Shown: in pieces, positions 32,624 through 41,268 of the stretch | Layout of the letters: every line of letters begins with the position of its first letter | Position numbering within the stretch: the first letter of the stretch is position 1 | Assembly (NCBI GenBank): GCA_947493265.1 | Contig: CANLQL010000001.1 | Coordinates: 372,001 to 436,000, forward strand | Source of the DNA: an uncultured Litoreibacter sp. | GTDB taxonomy: Bacteria; Pseudomonadota; Alphaproteobacteria; Rhodobacterales; Rhodobacteraceae | Reading direction: 5' to 3' | DNA length: 64,000 nucleotides | Notes under the pieces: generated by a model | What the model was told of the DNA's origin: nothing | What the model saw: the letters and a program-made list of their open reading frames with translations, nothing else | Databases searched by the model: none | Translations under genes and position numbers: made by a program

Positions 32624-33271
32624 CTAGACGGGAACGAACCCTTGGCCTGGCACATAGTGTTCCAGCCCGCCTTCTCCGATATCTGTCCAAAGGCCATGCA
32701 GGCTGAGTTCATCAGCGTCCATTGCACTTTTGACAAATGGGAAGGACTTTAGGTTCTCCAACGAAATCAAGACTGCCTCTCGTTCCAAGGCCGGGGCCAG
32801 ATCGCCGCCAGCATTGCCCTTGCTGACCTTTTCGTAGCCGGGTTTCAGAATATCCATCCAACGGCCGACAAAGCTTGTCTTTTCCTCAAGTTGCGGGGCG
32901 TTGCCTTCGCACATGTCCAGGCACCCTTTGACCCCACCACAGTTTGAATGGCCCAAAACGATGATGTTGGACACTTTCAGGCTTGTTACGGCATATTCAA
33001 CCGCTGCCGATGTGCCATGGTGGTCCCCATCAGGTAGATACGGGGGCACAAGATTGGCGATATTGCGGTGGATGAAAAACTCCCCCTGTTCTGCGCCAAA
33101 GATCGATGTGACGTGAACACGGCTGTCGCAACATGAAATGACCATGGCGCGCGGACGCTGCCCGTCATCGGCAAGCCTGCGAAACCAGCTGGCATTTTCA
33201 GAATATGTCGTGGCTTTCCAGCCGTGATAGCGCTGTATCAAATAGCTCGGAAGAGGTTTTGTTTCGGTCAT
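32624..33271 (-). CDS. Beta-class carbonic anhydrase
   Basis: The enzyme interconverts CO2 and bicarbonate. The 215-residue protein carries the zinc set of the beta class: Cys with Asp/Arg dyad in SCCDSRVHV near residue 43 and His-X2-Cys in LGHSNCGGVKG near residue 103. It is cytoplasmic, with no signal peptide. It is convergent with asd. In heterotrophic phototrophs it would supply bicarbonate for anaplerotic carboxylases. Confidence 0.95.
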   Translation of the reverse strand: MTETKPLPSYLIQRYHGWKATTYSENASWFRRLADDGQRPRAMVISCCDSRVHVTSIFGAEQGEFFIHRNIANLVPPYLPDGDHHGTSAAVEYAVTSLKVSNIIVLGHSNCGGVKGCLDMCEGNAPQLEEKTSFVGRWMDILKPGYEKVSKGNAGGDLAPALEREAVLISLENLKSFPFVKSAMDADELSLHGLWTDIGEGGLEHYVPGQGFVPV

Positions 33272-33409
33272 GATGATCCCTCGGTTTGCGCCTGAATACG
33301 TACATTTTTCACCAATTTCGAGAGTTTATTCACTTGCTGGGAAACTCTTTTTTCAATTCGGTAGCGCAGGAAAGTCTCTGAACGCTTTCTGAGCGAATTA
33401 GGGTGTGTG

Positions 33410-33790
33410 ATGACAGTTGTAACGAAGATCAAATTGCAGGAACCGGTTTTATTGGACCCCGACCGCCTGGTGGAACTGTGCGTCGAGATGGGTCAGGAGC
33501 AGGCGGAAGCCCTGATTTACCTTTCGCTTGATCATATGAAAAACGGCCTTGCGGCGATTGATGAAGCGTTGGAGGTGCAAGATTTCCAGCGCATCTACGA
33601 TGAAGCGGAGTTGTTATGCGACATGGCACTGACCGCAGGCATGGCGTCCTTCGCGCGGGTCAGCAATGATGTGGCACATTGCGCCAATGTGGGCCGGATC
33701 GTGCCGCTTTGCGCAACCATTAACCGTTTGCGAAGGCTTGGTGAGAAATCCATAAACTCTGCCTGGGATTTGGGGGAAATGATGCGCTGA
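33410..33790 (+). CDS. Small helical protein, degenerate Hpt-like
   Basis: The 126-residue, all-helical protein has no membrane segment. ATG 33410 is chosen over GTG 33407. The segment FQRIYDEAELLCDMALTAGMASFARVSND resembles the helix-turn-helix part of an Hpt domain (A-H-x-L-K-G-x-A-x-x-x-G) but lacks the phosphorylatable histidine. This similarity is my own reading and weak. It could be a phosphorelay inhibitor or scaffold. Nothing nearby is a two-component gene; the next gene is an aminopeptidase. Confidence 0.6.
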   Translation: MTVVTKIKLQEPVLLDPDRLVELCVEMGQEQAEALIYLSLDHMKNGLAAIDEALEVQDFQRIYDEAELLCDMALTAGMASFARVSNDVAHCANVGRIVPLCATINRLRRLGEKSINSAWDLGEMMR

Positions 33791-33861
33791 AACCCTTTCG
33801 GCGCTTGCGCATCCCCGTCACCAGAGTAATTTACCCCGATCTTATGTGACCGAGGGACGAT

Positions 33862-35244
33862 ATGCTGACGTTTGCGCAATCAAGTGACGCGACCTGCCCG
33901 ATTTACCTGATTGAGCAAGAGGGCTGTTCTGATTGGCTGCAAACGCAATCGCAGACCACGCAAGACTGGGCCGCATCGACAGAGTTTTCAGCCAAGAAGG
34001 CGCAGATTTGCATGATCCCTGGCTCAGACGGGTCAGTGTCTGCAGTTCTGGTGGGTCTGGGGAGTGAGGCCACGCGAAACCGGTCACGGTTTCTTCTTGC
34101 GCAAGCCGCCCCGCGATTGCCCGCCGGAGACTATGCGATCGCATCGGATCATTCGTCAGCGTTTCTAGAAGAACAGGCTTTGGGTTGGCTGCTGTCGCAA
34201 TACTGCTTTGATCGCTATGCATCGCGGCCTGCCCACAAGGCCCGGCTGGTCTGCCCAGATGGCCTGGATAGCGCCCGGCTTGAAATCATTGCCAATGGTG
34301 AGGCCTTGACGCGCGATTTGATCAACACCCCTGCCTCCGATATGGGGCCGTCCGATCTGGAAAAAGCGGCCCGCGATCTAAGCGCTCAGCATGATGCCAA
34401 GATTTCCGTCACGACTGGCCCCGATTTGCTGACGCAAAATTTTCCGATGATCCACACAGTTGGCCGCGCCTCCGCTGATGCGCCCCGGCTATTGGATATC
34501 TCTTGGGGGGACACTGGCCCGCAGTTGGTTCTGGTTGGCAAAGGCGTGTGTTTCGACACGGGTGGGCTGAATATCAAACCCGGCAGCTCCATGGGATTGA
34601 TGAAGAAAGACATGGGCGGCGCTGCGGCCGTGCTGGGTCTTGCCGATATGATCATGGGGGCGAAGCTGAAGCTGCGGTTACGTTTGTTGATCCCCGCAGT
34701 GGAAAACGCCATCGACGGGTCTGCCTTCCGGCCACAAGACATCCTGACATCGCGCAAGGGTCTGACCGTTGAGATCAACAACACTGATGCCGAAGGTCGC
34801 TTGGTTTTGGCCGATGCGCTTGCGTTGGCCGACGAAACGCCGCCTGACCTGATGATTTGTATGGCCACGCTGACAGGGGCCGCCCGGGTCGCCGTCGGTC
34901 CCGATCTTGCGCCTTTCTACACTGATGACGACGCGTTTGCGCAGTCTTTGGGTGATGCAGCGGCCGCGGTTGCTGATCCGGTTTGGCGGATGCCGTTTCA
35001 TACCCCCTATGAGCCGATGATTGAGCCGGGGATTGCCGATCTGGACAATGCACCGAAAGGTGGGTTCGCAGGCTCCATCACAGCCGCTTTGTTTCTTCGC
35101 CGCTTTGTCACCGACACACCGCGATTTGCCCATTTTGATATCTATGGATGGCAACCATCGGCTGCGCCTGCACGGCCTGTCGGTGGGGTGGGTCAAGGGA
35201 CTCGCGCGATCTTTGAGGCCTTGCCCAAGGTGCTGAACCTATGA
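33862..35244 (+). CDS. Leucyl aminopeptidase family protein (M17)
   Basis: This is a cytosolic dizinc aminopeptidase of 460 residues. The catalytic domain has the metal-binding GKGVCFDTGGLNIKPG near residue 228, MKKDMGGAAAV, and the family signature NTDAEGRLVLADAL near residue 308. It is somewhat shorter than PepA, as in the PepB-like alphaproteobacterial group. It overlaps the next gene by 4 bases (ATGA), a pairing that suggests joint action on peptides released from cell-wall turnover. Confidence 0.93.
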   Translation: MLTFAQSSDATCPIYLIEQEGCSDWLQTQSQTTQDWAASTEFSAKKAQICMIPGSDGSVSAVLVGLGSEATRNRSRFLLAQAAPRLPAGDYAIASDHSSAFLEEQALGWLLSQYCFDRYASRPAHKARLVCPDGLDSARLEIIANGEALTRDLINTPASDMGPSDLEKAARDLSAQHDAKISVTTGPDLLTQNFPMIHTVGRASADAPRLLDISWGDTGPQLVLVGKGVCFDTGGLNIKPGSSMGLMKKDMGGAAAVLGLADMIMGAKLKLRLRLLIPAVENAIDGSAFRPQDILTSRKGLTVEINNTDAEGRLVLADALALADETPPDLMICMATLTGAARVAVGPDLAPFYTDDDAFAQSLGDAAAAVADPVWRMPFHTPYEPMIEPGIADLDNAPKGGFAGSITAALFLRRFVTDTPRFAHFDIYGWQPSAAPARPVGGVGQGTRAIFEALPKVLNL

Positions 35245-36101
35245 GCGAGCTTGATCCAAGGATAACGCCTTATAACGGTTCGGTCGCGGCCAGTTATCTT
35301 GAGGGGGAAGTTGACGCGAAAACCTTCTCTGATGGGGAGTTGATGCAGTGCACGGCAGCTGCGGCAGATATTCTTGGCAAAGTTCGCGGTCGTCGCACGT
35401 CACAACTGCTATGCGGGGATCTGTTCAACGTCTTTGAGACGCGAGACGGGCATTGTTACGGGCAGGCCGTAAACGATGGTTATTGTGGCTATGTCCGGGC
35501 TGATCTTCTGGGTGAGGCCGAAGACCCGACCCATTGGGTCAGTGTCCCGGCCACGCATCTTTATCCCGGTCCGCATGTCCGCCTGATGACCAGTGGGGCC
35601 TTGTTTTTCGGATCCGAAGTGACTGTTGCGGGTGTTGAAGGGGCGTGGACCCGGCTTGTCGGTGGGTCTTGTGTGCCCAGCGTGCATTTGTTGCCAATTG
35701 AAGAACGTTTGGGCGATCCGGTGACGGTTGCCGATCTTTTGCTGGGCTCGCCCTATTTGTGGGGGGGTGTCACGCGGTATGGCATTGATTGTTCCGGTCT
35801 GGTGCAACTGGCTTGGCGCGCCTGCGGACATGAATGCCCGCGCGACAGCGACATGCAGGAAGCAGAATTGGGGGAACCCCTGGGCTTCGACGAAACACCA
35901 AGGCGCGGCGATTTGGTTTTCTGGAAAGGCCATGTCGGTCTGGTCGCGGCGCATAACATGCTGCTGCACGCCAACGCGCATCACATGGCTGTTGCCTATG
36001 AAAAACTGGATGCTGCGATTGAACGTATCGCGGAAGCAGATGGCGGTCCTGTCACGTCTATCAAACGGGTCGAAGATTTGATGATCAGCCGCCCGGATTA
36101 G
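35241..36101 (+). CDS. NlpC/P60 family cysteine peptidase with SH3-like domains
   Basis: The 286-residue protein is predicted to cut peptidoglycan-type peptides (gamma-D-Glu to diamino acid). The N-terminal about 140 residues form SH3-like repeats. The C-terminal catalytic domain has the active cysteine in GIDCSGLVQLAWRACG near residue 178 and the catalytic histidine in FWKGHVGLVAA near residue 233. No signal peptide is seen, so it probably acts on cytoplasmic muropeptides. It is coupled to the aminopeptidase upstream. Confidence 0.92.
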   Translation: MSELDPRITPYNGSVAASYLEGEVDAKTFSDGELMQCTAAAADILGKVRGRRTSQLLCGDLFNVFETRDGHCYGQAVNDGYCGYVRADLLGEAEDPTHWVSVPATHLYPGPHVRLMTSGALFFGSEVTVAGVEGAWTRLVGGSCVPSVHLLPIEERLGDPVTVADLLLGSPYLWGGVTRYGIDCSGLVQLAWRACGHECPRDSDMQEAELGEPLGFDETPRRGDLVFWKGHVGLVAAHNMLLHANAHHMAVAYEKLDAAIERIAEADGGPVTSIKRVEDLMISRPD

Positions 36102-36109
36102 GTGGCAAT

Positions 36110-36454
36110 CTAGTCGACTGACCGGATTAATTTGCGTTCCAGAACGCGCAAGACCTGCCGCAAATCCGCGCCGCGTTTCAAGATTTGCCCATCCATGCCG
36201 ATCACCGCGTATTGCTGTTTTTTCGCAGCCAGGCGCGGGCGCTTTTCGATCCTGTACATCGGATGCTCGGCCGTGCGTCTGAAGATCGCGAAGATTGCCG
36301 TGTCCTTGAGCATTGAGATGCCGTAGTCGCGCCACTCGCCGGCTGCCACCATCCGCCCATAGAGCGTCAGAATGATCGACAATTCGTCACGCTGAAACGC
36401 CACTTTGTCCGGTGCAGATTTGCTGGGAAACGGGATCGGGGTGCTTTGGTTCAT
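36110..36454 (-). CDS. DUF2794 domain protein
   Basis: The 114-residue soluble protein matches the alphaproteobacterial DUF2794 family, with FQRDELSIILTLYGRMVAAG near residue 20 and EWRDYGISMLKDTAIFAIFR after it. Function is unknown. ATG at 36454 (MNQSTPIPFPSK) is preferred; an in-frame ATG at 36484 would add ten residues. It is convergent with the NlpC/P60 gene, with 8 bases between the stops. Confidence 0.85.
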   Translation of the reverse strand: MNQSTPIPFPSKSAPDKVAFQRDELSIILTLYGRMVAAGEWRDYGISMLKDTAIFAIFRRTAEHPMYRIEKRPRLAAKKQQYAVIGMDGQILKRGADLRQVLRVLERKLIRSVD

Positions 36455-36539
36455 ATTGTCAGAATGTCGCGGAGTTTCGCGCATGGCAAGCTTCGCCTTA
36501 AAAATGTCCTAAAGTCACCTTGAGAATATCTTGATCGTT

Positions 36540-36696
36540 CCCTGCTTCTGACCCGATTGACCGCAATAACTGGCTTTGTAGCGAGCGAGAGCTCAACCCG
36601 GCGCGGTCTTATCAGCCCCCACCCAGATGGCCGCGTCGGATCTACACCTATAAAGATGGACCGTTCGCCCGCACACAGGCGAGCGGTCCATTTTTT
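36540..36696 (+). ncRNA. Candidate small RNA ending in a strong terminator
   Basis: The 262-base gap 36455-36716 has no gene, yet it contains a rightward terminator with no rightward gene before it. Upstream of the terminator, GACCGC (36559-36564) can pair with GCGGTC (36602-36607), enclosing a GAGC-GAGA-GCTC hairpin. The 5' end is a guess. I could not match it to 6S, tmRNA, RNase P or SRP RNA by eye. Confidence 0.35.
36656..36696 (+). terminator. Strong hairpin terminator, best read rightward
   Basis: A 14-bp stem (36656-36669 with 36678-36691, one G-T wobble) and an 8-base loop are followed by six T at 36691-36696. On the minus strand the tail is only CTTTATAG, so it may end the leftward DUF4198 transcript less well. 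Confidence 0.8.
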
Positions 36697-36716
36697 GGTT
36701 TCAGCCGCTAAATTTT

Positions 36717-37535
36717 TTAGTTGGTGAGTGGTTTTTCTGGGACCAGGAAGGTCATTGCTGCCCATAGGGACCACCAAACCGGGCCAGCATCCGGATCGGA
36801 ATTTTCCAGCGGAACCATCGCAACCGCATCCAGAAGATATTCATAGCCGGGTTTTACAGGGATATTGGCGATCCCTTGCGTATCTGTGCGAAAAAGCGTG
36901 ATTTCAACGACATCATCGGGGGATTTTTCAAATACCTCGATCTGCGCGTCAATGCGTGGCTCGCCATCCAGGAAAACCTGTATCGGCAGTTCAGAAATTG
37001 CATCGGTGTAGGGATTGGCGAGGGCCACGATCTCGGTCTTCAGGCCCATTCGGCGATCTTTGCCGGCCCCATTGCCAACCGCGACCATGCTTTTGGCGTA
37101 ACGGCGGTATCGTTCCACAAACTTTTCTTTGGTGATCCCGCGCGTGACGTGATCTTCCAAGGTTGTTGGAAACGCCTTATGGGTCGCAAATTTCACGAAC
37201 TTTGCCCATTCGGTATAGGTCAGACGATTGTCTTTCGTCTCATGCACGATCACCAATAGACCGTCGGCGGGTGTTTCCAGCTGCAATGCAGGCACATCGC
37301 CCAATCGCCCGGGAACCTTAAATACCCGGTCACTTGCAACGATATTGAACTGCTCAAACTGGCTGGGACGGAAGCTGTACGCGCTTCCCTCGAAATTTTG
37401 ACCCACGCGCAGGTCGGCTTTGACTTGTTCTCCGCGCGTGATGACATAAGACTGCGGGGAAATCCAAAATTCGTGTGCGACGGCGCTGTGTGTGCCAAGC
37501 GCGAAGGCTGCAGAAAGGATCAAGGACTTGAACAT
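36717..37535 (-). CDS. Exported DUF4198 family protein (possible metal-uptake partner)
   Basis: The 272-residue protein has a signal peptide, MFKSLILSAAFALGTHSAVA, followed directly by HEFWISP, the usual mature start of DUF4198/NikM-like periplasmic proteins. A C-terminal hydrophobic segment near residues 250-268 may anchor it. The family is linked to nickel and cobalt uptake systems. The open frame extends 74 codons upstream, but that part is antisense to the HupE gene. Only 34 bases separate it from that divergent gene. Confidence 0.82.
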   Translation of the reverse strand: MFKSLILSAAFALGTHSAVAHEFWISPQSYVITRGEQVKADLRVGQNFEGSAYSFRPSQFEQFNIVASDRVFKVPGRLGDVPALQLETPADGLLVIVHETKDNRLTYTEWAKFVKFATHKAFPTTLEDHVTRGITKEKFVERYRRYAKSMVAVGNGAGKDRRMGLKTEIVALANPYTDAISELPIQVFLDGEPRIDAQIEVFEKSPDDVVEITLFRTDTQGIANIPVKPGYEYLLDAVAMVPLENSDPDAGPVWWSLWAAMTFLVPEKPLTN

Positions 37536-37569
37536 GTGTGCATTCTTTTCATTGAAAGGTACCAGCAAG

Positions 37570-38736
37570 ATGCTGGCGCTGTTGGGTGTAATGTCAACCG
37601 TTTTGGCCATCACATTCGCGTCGGCTGTCGCAGCGCATGAAATCAGACCCGCGATCTCGGATGTGGAATTGTCGGAAGAAGAGGTCAATATCACGATCAA
37701 GTTGACCGGTGAGGCGCTGGTTGCAGGTATCGATCTTGCTGGGTTGAACGACACCAATGAAGCGCCGGAAGCCGAACTTTACGATCAGCTGCGTGCATTG
37801 CCGCCCGAGGAATTGGCAGACCAGTTTCGCGGAAGTTGGGACCAGATTGCCCCCGGTTTCATGCTGAAAGCCGGGGACGCGGATGTCGCTTTGGAACTGG
37901 GTGAAGTGTCGGTGGCCGATGTCGACGATCTGGAATTGCCGCGGGACACAACTGTGCGCTTGTCGGGCACGCTGCCAAGTGATGGATCGGACATTCGGTT
38001 CGGATGGGACAGTGCATACGGTCCTTTGATCGTTCGCCAAGCGGGCGGTGGCGATGAAGCCTATGCTGGATTTCTGGAAAACGGAGCGTTGAGTGAAGCG
38101 TTGCCAAGAACCGGCGCGGCAACCGAAAGTGCTGGGGCCGTTTTCTGGCGCTACATTTTTGTGGGGTTCGATCACATTGTGCCGAAGGGACTTGATCACA
38201 TCCTCTTCGTTCTAGGGCTTTTCTTCCTGTCGATGAAAATGCGCCCGCTGCTCACTCAGGTGACGATATTTACGGTGGCCCATACGATCACATTGGCAAT
38301 GGCGTCGCTTGGCCTGGTGACCGTGTCGCCTGCCATCGTGGAACCATTGATTGCGGCGTCTATCGTCTATGTCGCGGTTGAAAACATCTTCGCAAAAGGG
38401 ATTACGCCTTGGCGTCCCGTAGTAATTTTCGTCTTCGGGTTGTTGCACGGGCTTGGCTTTGCCAGCGTTCTGGGAGAGTTCGGACTTGCGCCTGGGCGCT
38501 TCATCGCTGGCCTTATAGGCTTTAACGTGGGTGTTGAGGTTGGGCAGCTTGCCGTGATCCTCGTGGCTTTCGCCTTGGTTGTGCTGGCGACGAAGGCCGC
38601 CGAGATCAAGCAATTGGATGATGAGGAATTGCCGGTCCGCAGCCGCGATGTCACCTTCCGGGCGATCGCGTTGGCAGGATCGATCGTGATCGCAATCATC
38701 GGGGCATATTGGGCGGTCGAGCGGGTCCTGGGATGA
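37570..38736 (+). CDS. HupE/UreJ family membrane protein
   Basis: The 388-residue protein starts at ATG 37570 with AAAGG about 11 bases before it. The N-terminal signal sequence ends at SAVAAHEIRP. A periplasmic domain reaches about residue 185, then six transmembrane helices start with the family motif FDHIVPKGLDHILFVLGLF, whose histidines are thought to bind metal. HupE/UreJ proteins are secondary nickel (or cobalt) transporters. Pairing with a divergent DUF4198 gene supports metal uptake. It overlaps the next gene as ATGA. Confidence 0.87.
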   Translation: MLALLGVMSTVLAITFASAVAAHEIRPAISDVELSEEEVNITIKLTGEALVAGIDLAGLNDTNEAPEAELYDQLRALPPEELADQFRGSWDQIAPGFMLKAGDADVALELGEVSVADVDDLELPRDTTVRLSGTLPSDGSDIRFGWDSAYGPLIVRQAGGGDEAYAGFLENGALSEALPRTGAATESAGAVFWRYIFVGFDHIVPKGLDHILFVLGLFFLSMKMRPLLTQVTIFTVAHTITLAMASLGLVTVSPAIVEPLIAASIVYVAVENIFAKGITPWRPVVIFVFGLLHGLGFASVLGEFGLAPGRFIAGLIGFNVGVEVGQLAVILVAFALVVLATKAAEIKQLDDEELPVRSRDVTFRAIALAGSIVIAIIGAYWAVERVLG

Positions 38737-39659
38737 GTAACACACTGCGCGGCATCCTATGCAAACTAGGTGCCGTCGTGATGTTTATTTGTATGGCCGC
38801 GCTCATCAAAGCGTCGTCTGATCGGGTGCCAACCGGCCAATCGGTTTTTTTCCGATCGTTCTTTGGCATTCCGATTATCTTGCTTTGGTTGGCGTTTCAC
38901 AAAGAGCTGCGAACTGGTTTGCGGACAAGCAATCCACTGGGCCATTTCTGGCGTGGTCTGGTCGGAACCGCAGGGATGAGCTGCGGATTTGCCGCCCTGG
39001 CATTGCTGCCGTTTTCCGAAGTGAAAGCCATACAATATGCCCAACCGGTCCTGGTGGTGGTCTTCGCAGCGATGTTTCTGGGCGAACGCGTTCGCGTTTT
39101 TCGTCTGACGGCGGTGGCATTGGGGATGATGGGCGTCTTGATTATCATGTCCCCAAGGCTGACGGTTCTAACCGAAGGCGGAACGGATGTCCGTTTGGCG
39201 CTGGGCGCAATTCTGGCGTTTGCTTCAGCGACATTTGCAGCGCTCGCGCATGTGTTCGTCAGACGGCTCACGCAGTCAGAGGGGACATCTGCGATTGTTT
39301 TCTATTTTGCAATTACGGCGTCAACACTGTCGCTTATCACGGTTCCATTCGGCTGGGTTGTTCCAACTTGGACGGAAGCTGCAATGTTGGTTGGTGCAGG
39401 TTTGTTTGGCGGTATCGGGCAGATATTCCTGACGTCCAGCTACCGGTTTGCAGATGCGTCACTGATCGCACCATTTGAGTATTCATCAATCTTGTTGGCG
39501 TTGGCGATCGGGTATTTCATCTTCGCGGAAGTGCCGACCGTAATGATGATATTCGGGGTCGTTTTGATCATTGTTGCGGGCGTCTTGATTATCTGGCGCG
39601 AACGTCAGCTTGGTTTGGAGCGCGCGAAGGGTCGCAAGGTGATGACACCTCAGGGATAG
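38733..39659 (+). CDS. DMT (EamA) family transporter
   Basis: The 308-residue protein has ten hydrophobic segments in two EamA domains (residues about 5-140 and 150-290). The start at ATG 38733 overlaps the HupE stop, so the two are cotranscribed. Substrate is unknown. It is distinct from the DMT protein at 23.8 kb, although both are of the RhaT/EamA type. Confidence 0.88.
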   Translation: MSNTLRGILCKLGAVVMFICMAALIKASSDRVPTGQSVFFRSFFGIPIILLWLAFHKELRTGLRTSNPLGHFWRGLVGTAGMSCGFAALALLPFSEVKAIQYAQPVLVVVFAAMFLGERVRVFRLTAVALGMMGVLIIMSPRLTVLTEGGTDVRLALGAILAFASATFAALAHVFVRRLTQSEGTSAIVFYFAITASTLSLITVPFGWVVPTWTEAAMLVGAGLFGGIGQIFLTSSYRFADASLIAPFEYSSILLALAIGYFIFAEVPTVMMIFGVVLIIVAGVLIIWRERQLGLERAKGRKVMTPQG

Positions 39660-39662
39660 CAA

Positions 39663-39686
39663 AAGGGCACCGGTTTGGGTGCCCTT
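39663..39686. terminator. Bidirectional terminator between DMT gene and ilvE
   Basis: AAGGGCACC / GGTGCCCTT form a perfect 9-bp stem with a 6-base loop between two convergent genes. On the minus strand it is followed by TT after the stem's own TT, giving a short T run; on the plus strand the tail is CTGTCGTTT. Confidence 0.7.
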
Positions 39687-39723
39687 CTGTCGTTTCAATT
39701 TTGTCGTCCTAATTCTAGCAGGA

Positions 39724-40593
39724 CTATTCCCGAACCAGCTTTTCATACCCTTCGGAGATGTCGCGGGTCAGCGCACCAACTTCGAAATTGTAGTCGCCGA
39801 TCTTACCAACAGGTGTCACTTCGGCGGCTGTTCCGGTCAGCCAGCACTGCTCAAAGCTTTCAAGTTCTTCCGGCATGATATGGCGTTCGTGCACTTTGAT
39901 CTGACGATCTTTCAGCATTCCGATAACCGTTTGCCGTGTCAGGCCGTTCAGGAAGCAATCGGGGTCCGGTGTATGCACTTCGCCGTCTTTGACGAAGAAG
40001 ATATTTGCACCGGTCGCCTCTGCCACATAGCCGCGATAGTCAAACATCATCGCGTCAGAGCAGCCTTTGGCTTCTGCGGCATGTTTCGACAGGGTGCAAA
40101 TCATATAAAGGCCCGCGGCTTTCGCGTGGCTTGGAATTGTCTCGGGAGAGGGGCGTTTCCATTTCGCGATGTCCAGCTTCGCGCCCTTCATCTTGGCGTC
40201 GCCGTAGTAGTTGCCCCATTCCCAGGCGGCAATGGCGACACGCACTGGGTTTTTGGCAGACGCGACACCCATGTCTTCCCCCGCGCCACGCCATGCAACC
40301 GCGCGCACATAGGCATCGGTCAAGCCATTGGCCGTGAGGACTTCTTGCTTCGCGGCTTCCAACTCGTCGACAGTGTAGGGAATTTCAAAATCCAGCTGTC
40401 CTGCGGAAAAATGCAGGCGTTCGGAATGTTCCCGGCTTTTGAAGATCTTGCCGTTGTAGCACCGCTCACCCTCGAACACAGAACTGGCGTAATGCATCGC
40501 GTGGGTCAGGATGTGGACATTGGCGTCACGCCAATCTGTCAGCTTGCCATCCATCCAAATTTTGCCGTCACGGTCATCATATGCCCCAGCCAT
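39724..40593 (-). CDS. ilvE: Branched-chain amino acid aminotransferase
   Basis: This PLP class IV aminotransferase makes leucine, isoleucine and valine from their 2-oxo acids with glutamate. The 289 residues show WMDGKLTDWRDANVHILTHA at the N-terminus (after residue 12). The class signature block EATGANIFFVKDGEVHTPD is near residue 190. It is convergent with the DMT gene and divergent from the MarR-type regulator. Confidence 0.95.
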   Translation of the reverse strand: MAGAYDDRDGKIWMDGKLTDWRDANVHILTHAMHYASSVFEGERCYNGKIFKSREHSERLHFSAGQLDFEIPYTVDELEAAKQEVLTANGLTDAYVRAVAWRGAGEDMGVASAKNPVRVAIAAWEWGNYYGDAKMKGAKLDIAKWKRPSPETIPSHAKAAGLYMICTLSKHAAEAKGCSDAMMFDYRGYVAEATGANIFFVKDGEVHTPDPDCFLNGLTRQTVIGMLKDRQIKVHERHIMPEELESFEQCWLTGTAAEVTPVGKIGDYNFEVGALTRDISEGYEKLVRE

Positions 40594-40755
40594 CTATCTA
40601 TCCTTCCACTGATGCGGTTTTCATTTGTTGCGCGATTAAGGTCCGTTTCGGACATTTTATTTCATAAAAGCTGCGATTCGGTATCATTGCGGTCTTGGAA
40701 AGTCAATAAGGCTGACATAAACTGGCTCGGAATGAACAGCGAGGGCAAAACCGCA

Positions 40756-41268
40756 ATGTCGGATCGAGGAACGGGACAACAGGTCGTAAGCGGAGAGAGT
40801 CTGCGGTTCCTGACGGATGACCAATTGCGCCGCGGGATCGAAGCAATGTTTTTCGCGTATCGGGGCTTCACGGCTGATCCCGACCGAATTTTGGAAGACT
40901 ATGCCTATGGTCGCGCGCATCACCGGGCGATGCATTTTATCAACCGCACGCCGGGGACGACGGTTAACAATCTGCTCAACATCCTAGGCGTGACAAAGCA
41001 GTCGCTGAACCGGGTTTTGCGGGCGCTGATCGAAGACGATCTTGTGGAATCGCGTGTTGGTGCGCGGGATCGTCGCGAACGGCATCTTTTCCTGACAGAG
41101 GCCGGGGTCGCCTTGGAAAAGGAGCTTTCGGAAGCGCAGCGCGGACGGATGCGTGCGGCTTACCGGGACGCAGGTCCCGAAGCGGTTGCAGGTTTCCGAA
41201 AAGTTCTAGAGCATATTATGGATCCTGAAATGCGCCGGCATTTCCAAGTCGTTAAGGAAAGTGAATAA
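40756..41268 (+). CDS. MarR-type regulator, PetP-like
   Basis: The 170-residue winged-helix protein has GVTKQSLNRVLRALIEDDLV as its recognition region near residue 82 and GARDRRERHLFLTEAG as its wing. ATG 40756 has GAGGG about 10 bases upstream; ATG 40732 is an alternative. The open frame that continues far upstream is antisense to ilvE. It overlaps the response regulator by one base. This MarR plus OmpR-type pair matches petP-petR of Rhodobacter, known upstream of petABC there, but the bc1 genes are not here. Confidence 0.8.
   Translation: MSDRGTGQQVVSGESLRFLTDDQLRRGIEAMFFAYRGFTADPDRILEDYAYGRAHHRAMHFINRTPGTTVNNLLNILGVTKQSLNRVLRALIEDDLVESRVGARDRRERHLFLTEAGVALEKELSEAQRGRMRAAYRDAGPEAVAGFRKVLEHIMDPEMRRHFQVVKESE

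Noticed and set aside
36540-36696. Identification of the small-RNA candidate as 6S RNA, tmRNA or SRP RNA
   Set aside because: The length would suit 6S RNA, but I could not find the closing stem and central bubble convincingly, and none of the conserved blocks of the other RNAs are present.
39679-40755. A 529-residue open frame extending far upstream of the MarR-type gene
   Set aside because: The extra part is antisense to ilvE, which is clearly a real gene; the MarR protein begins at 40756 (or 40732).
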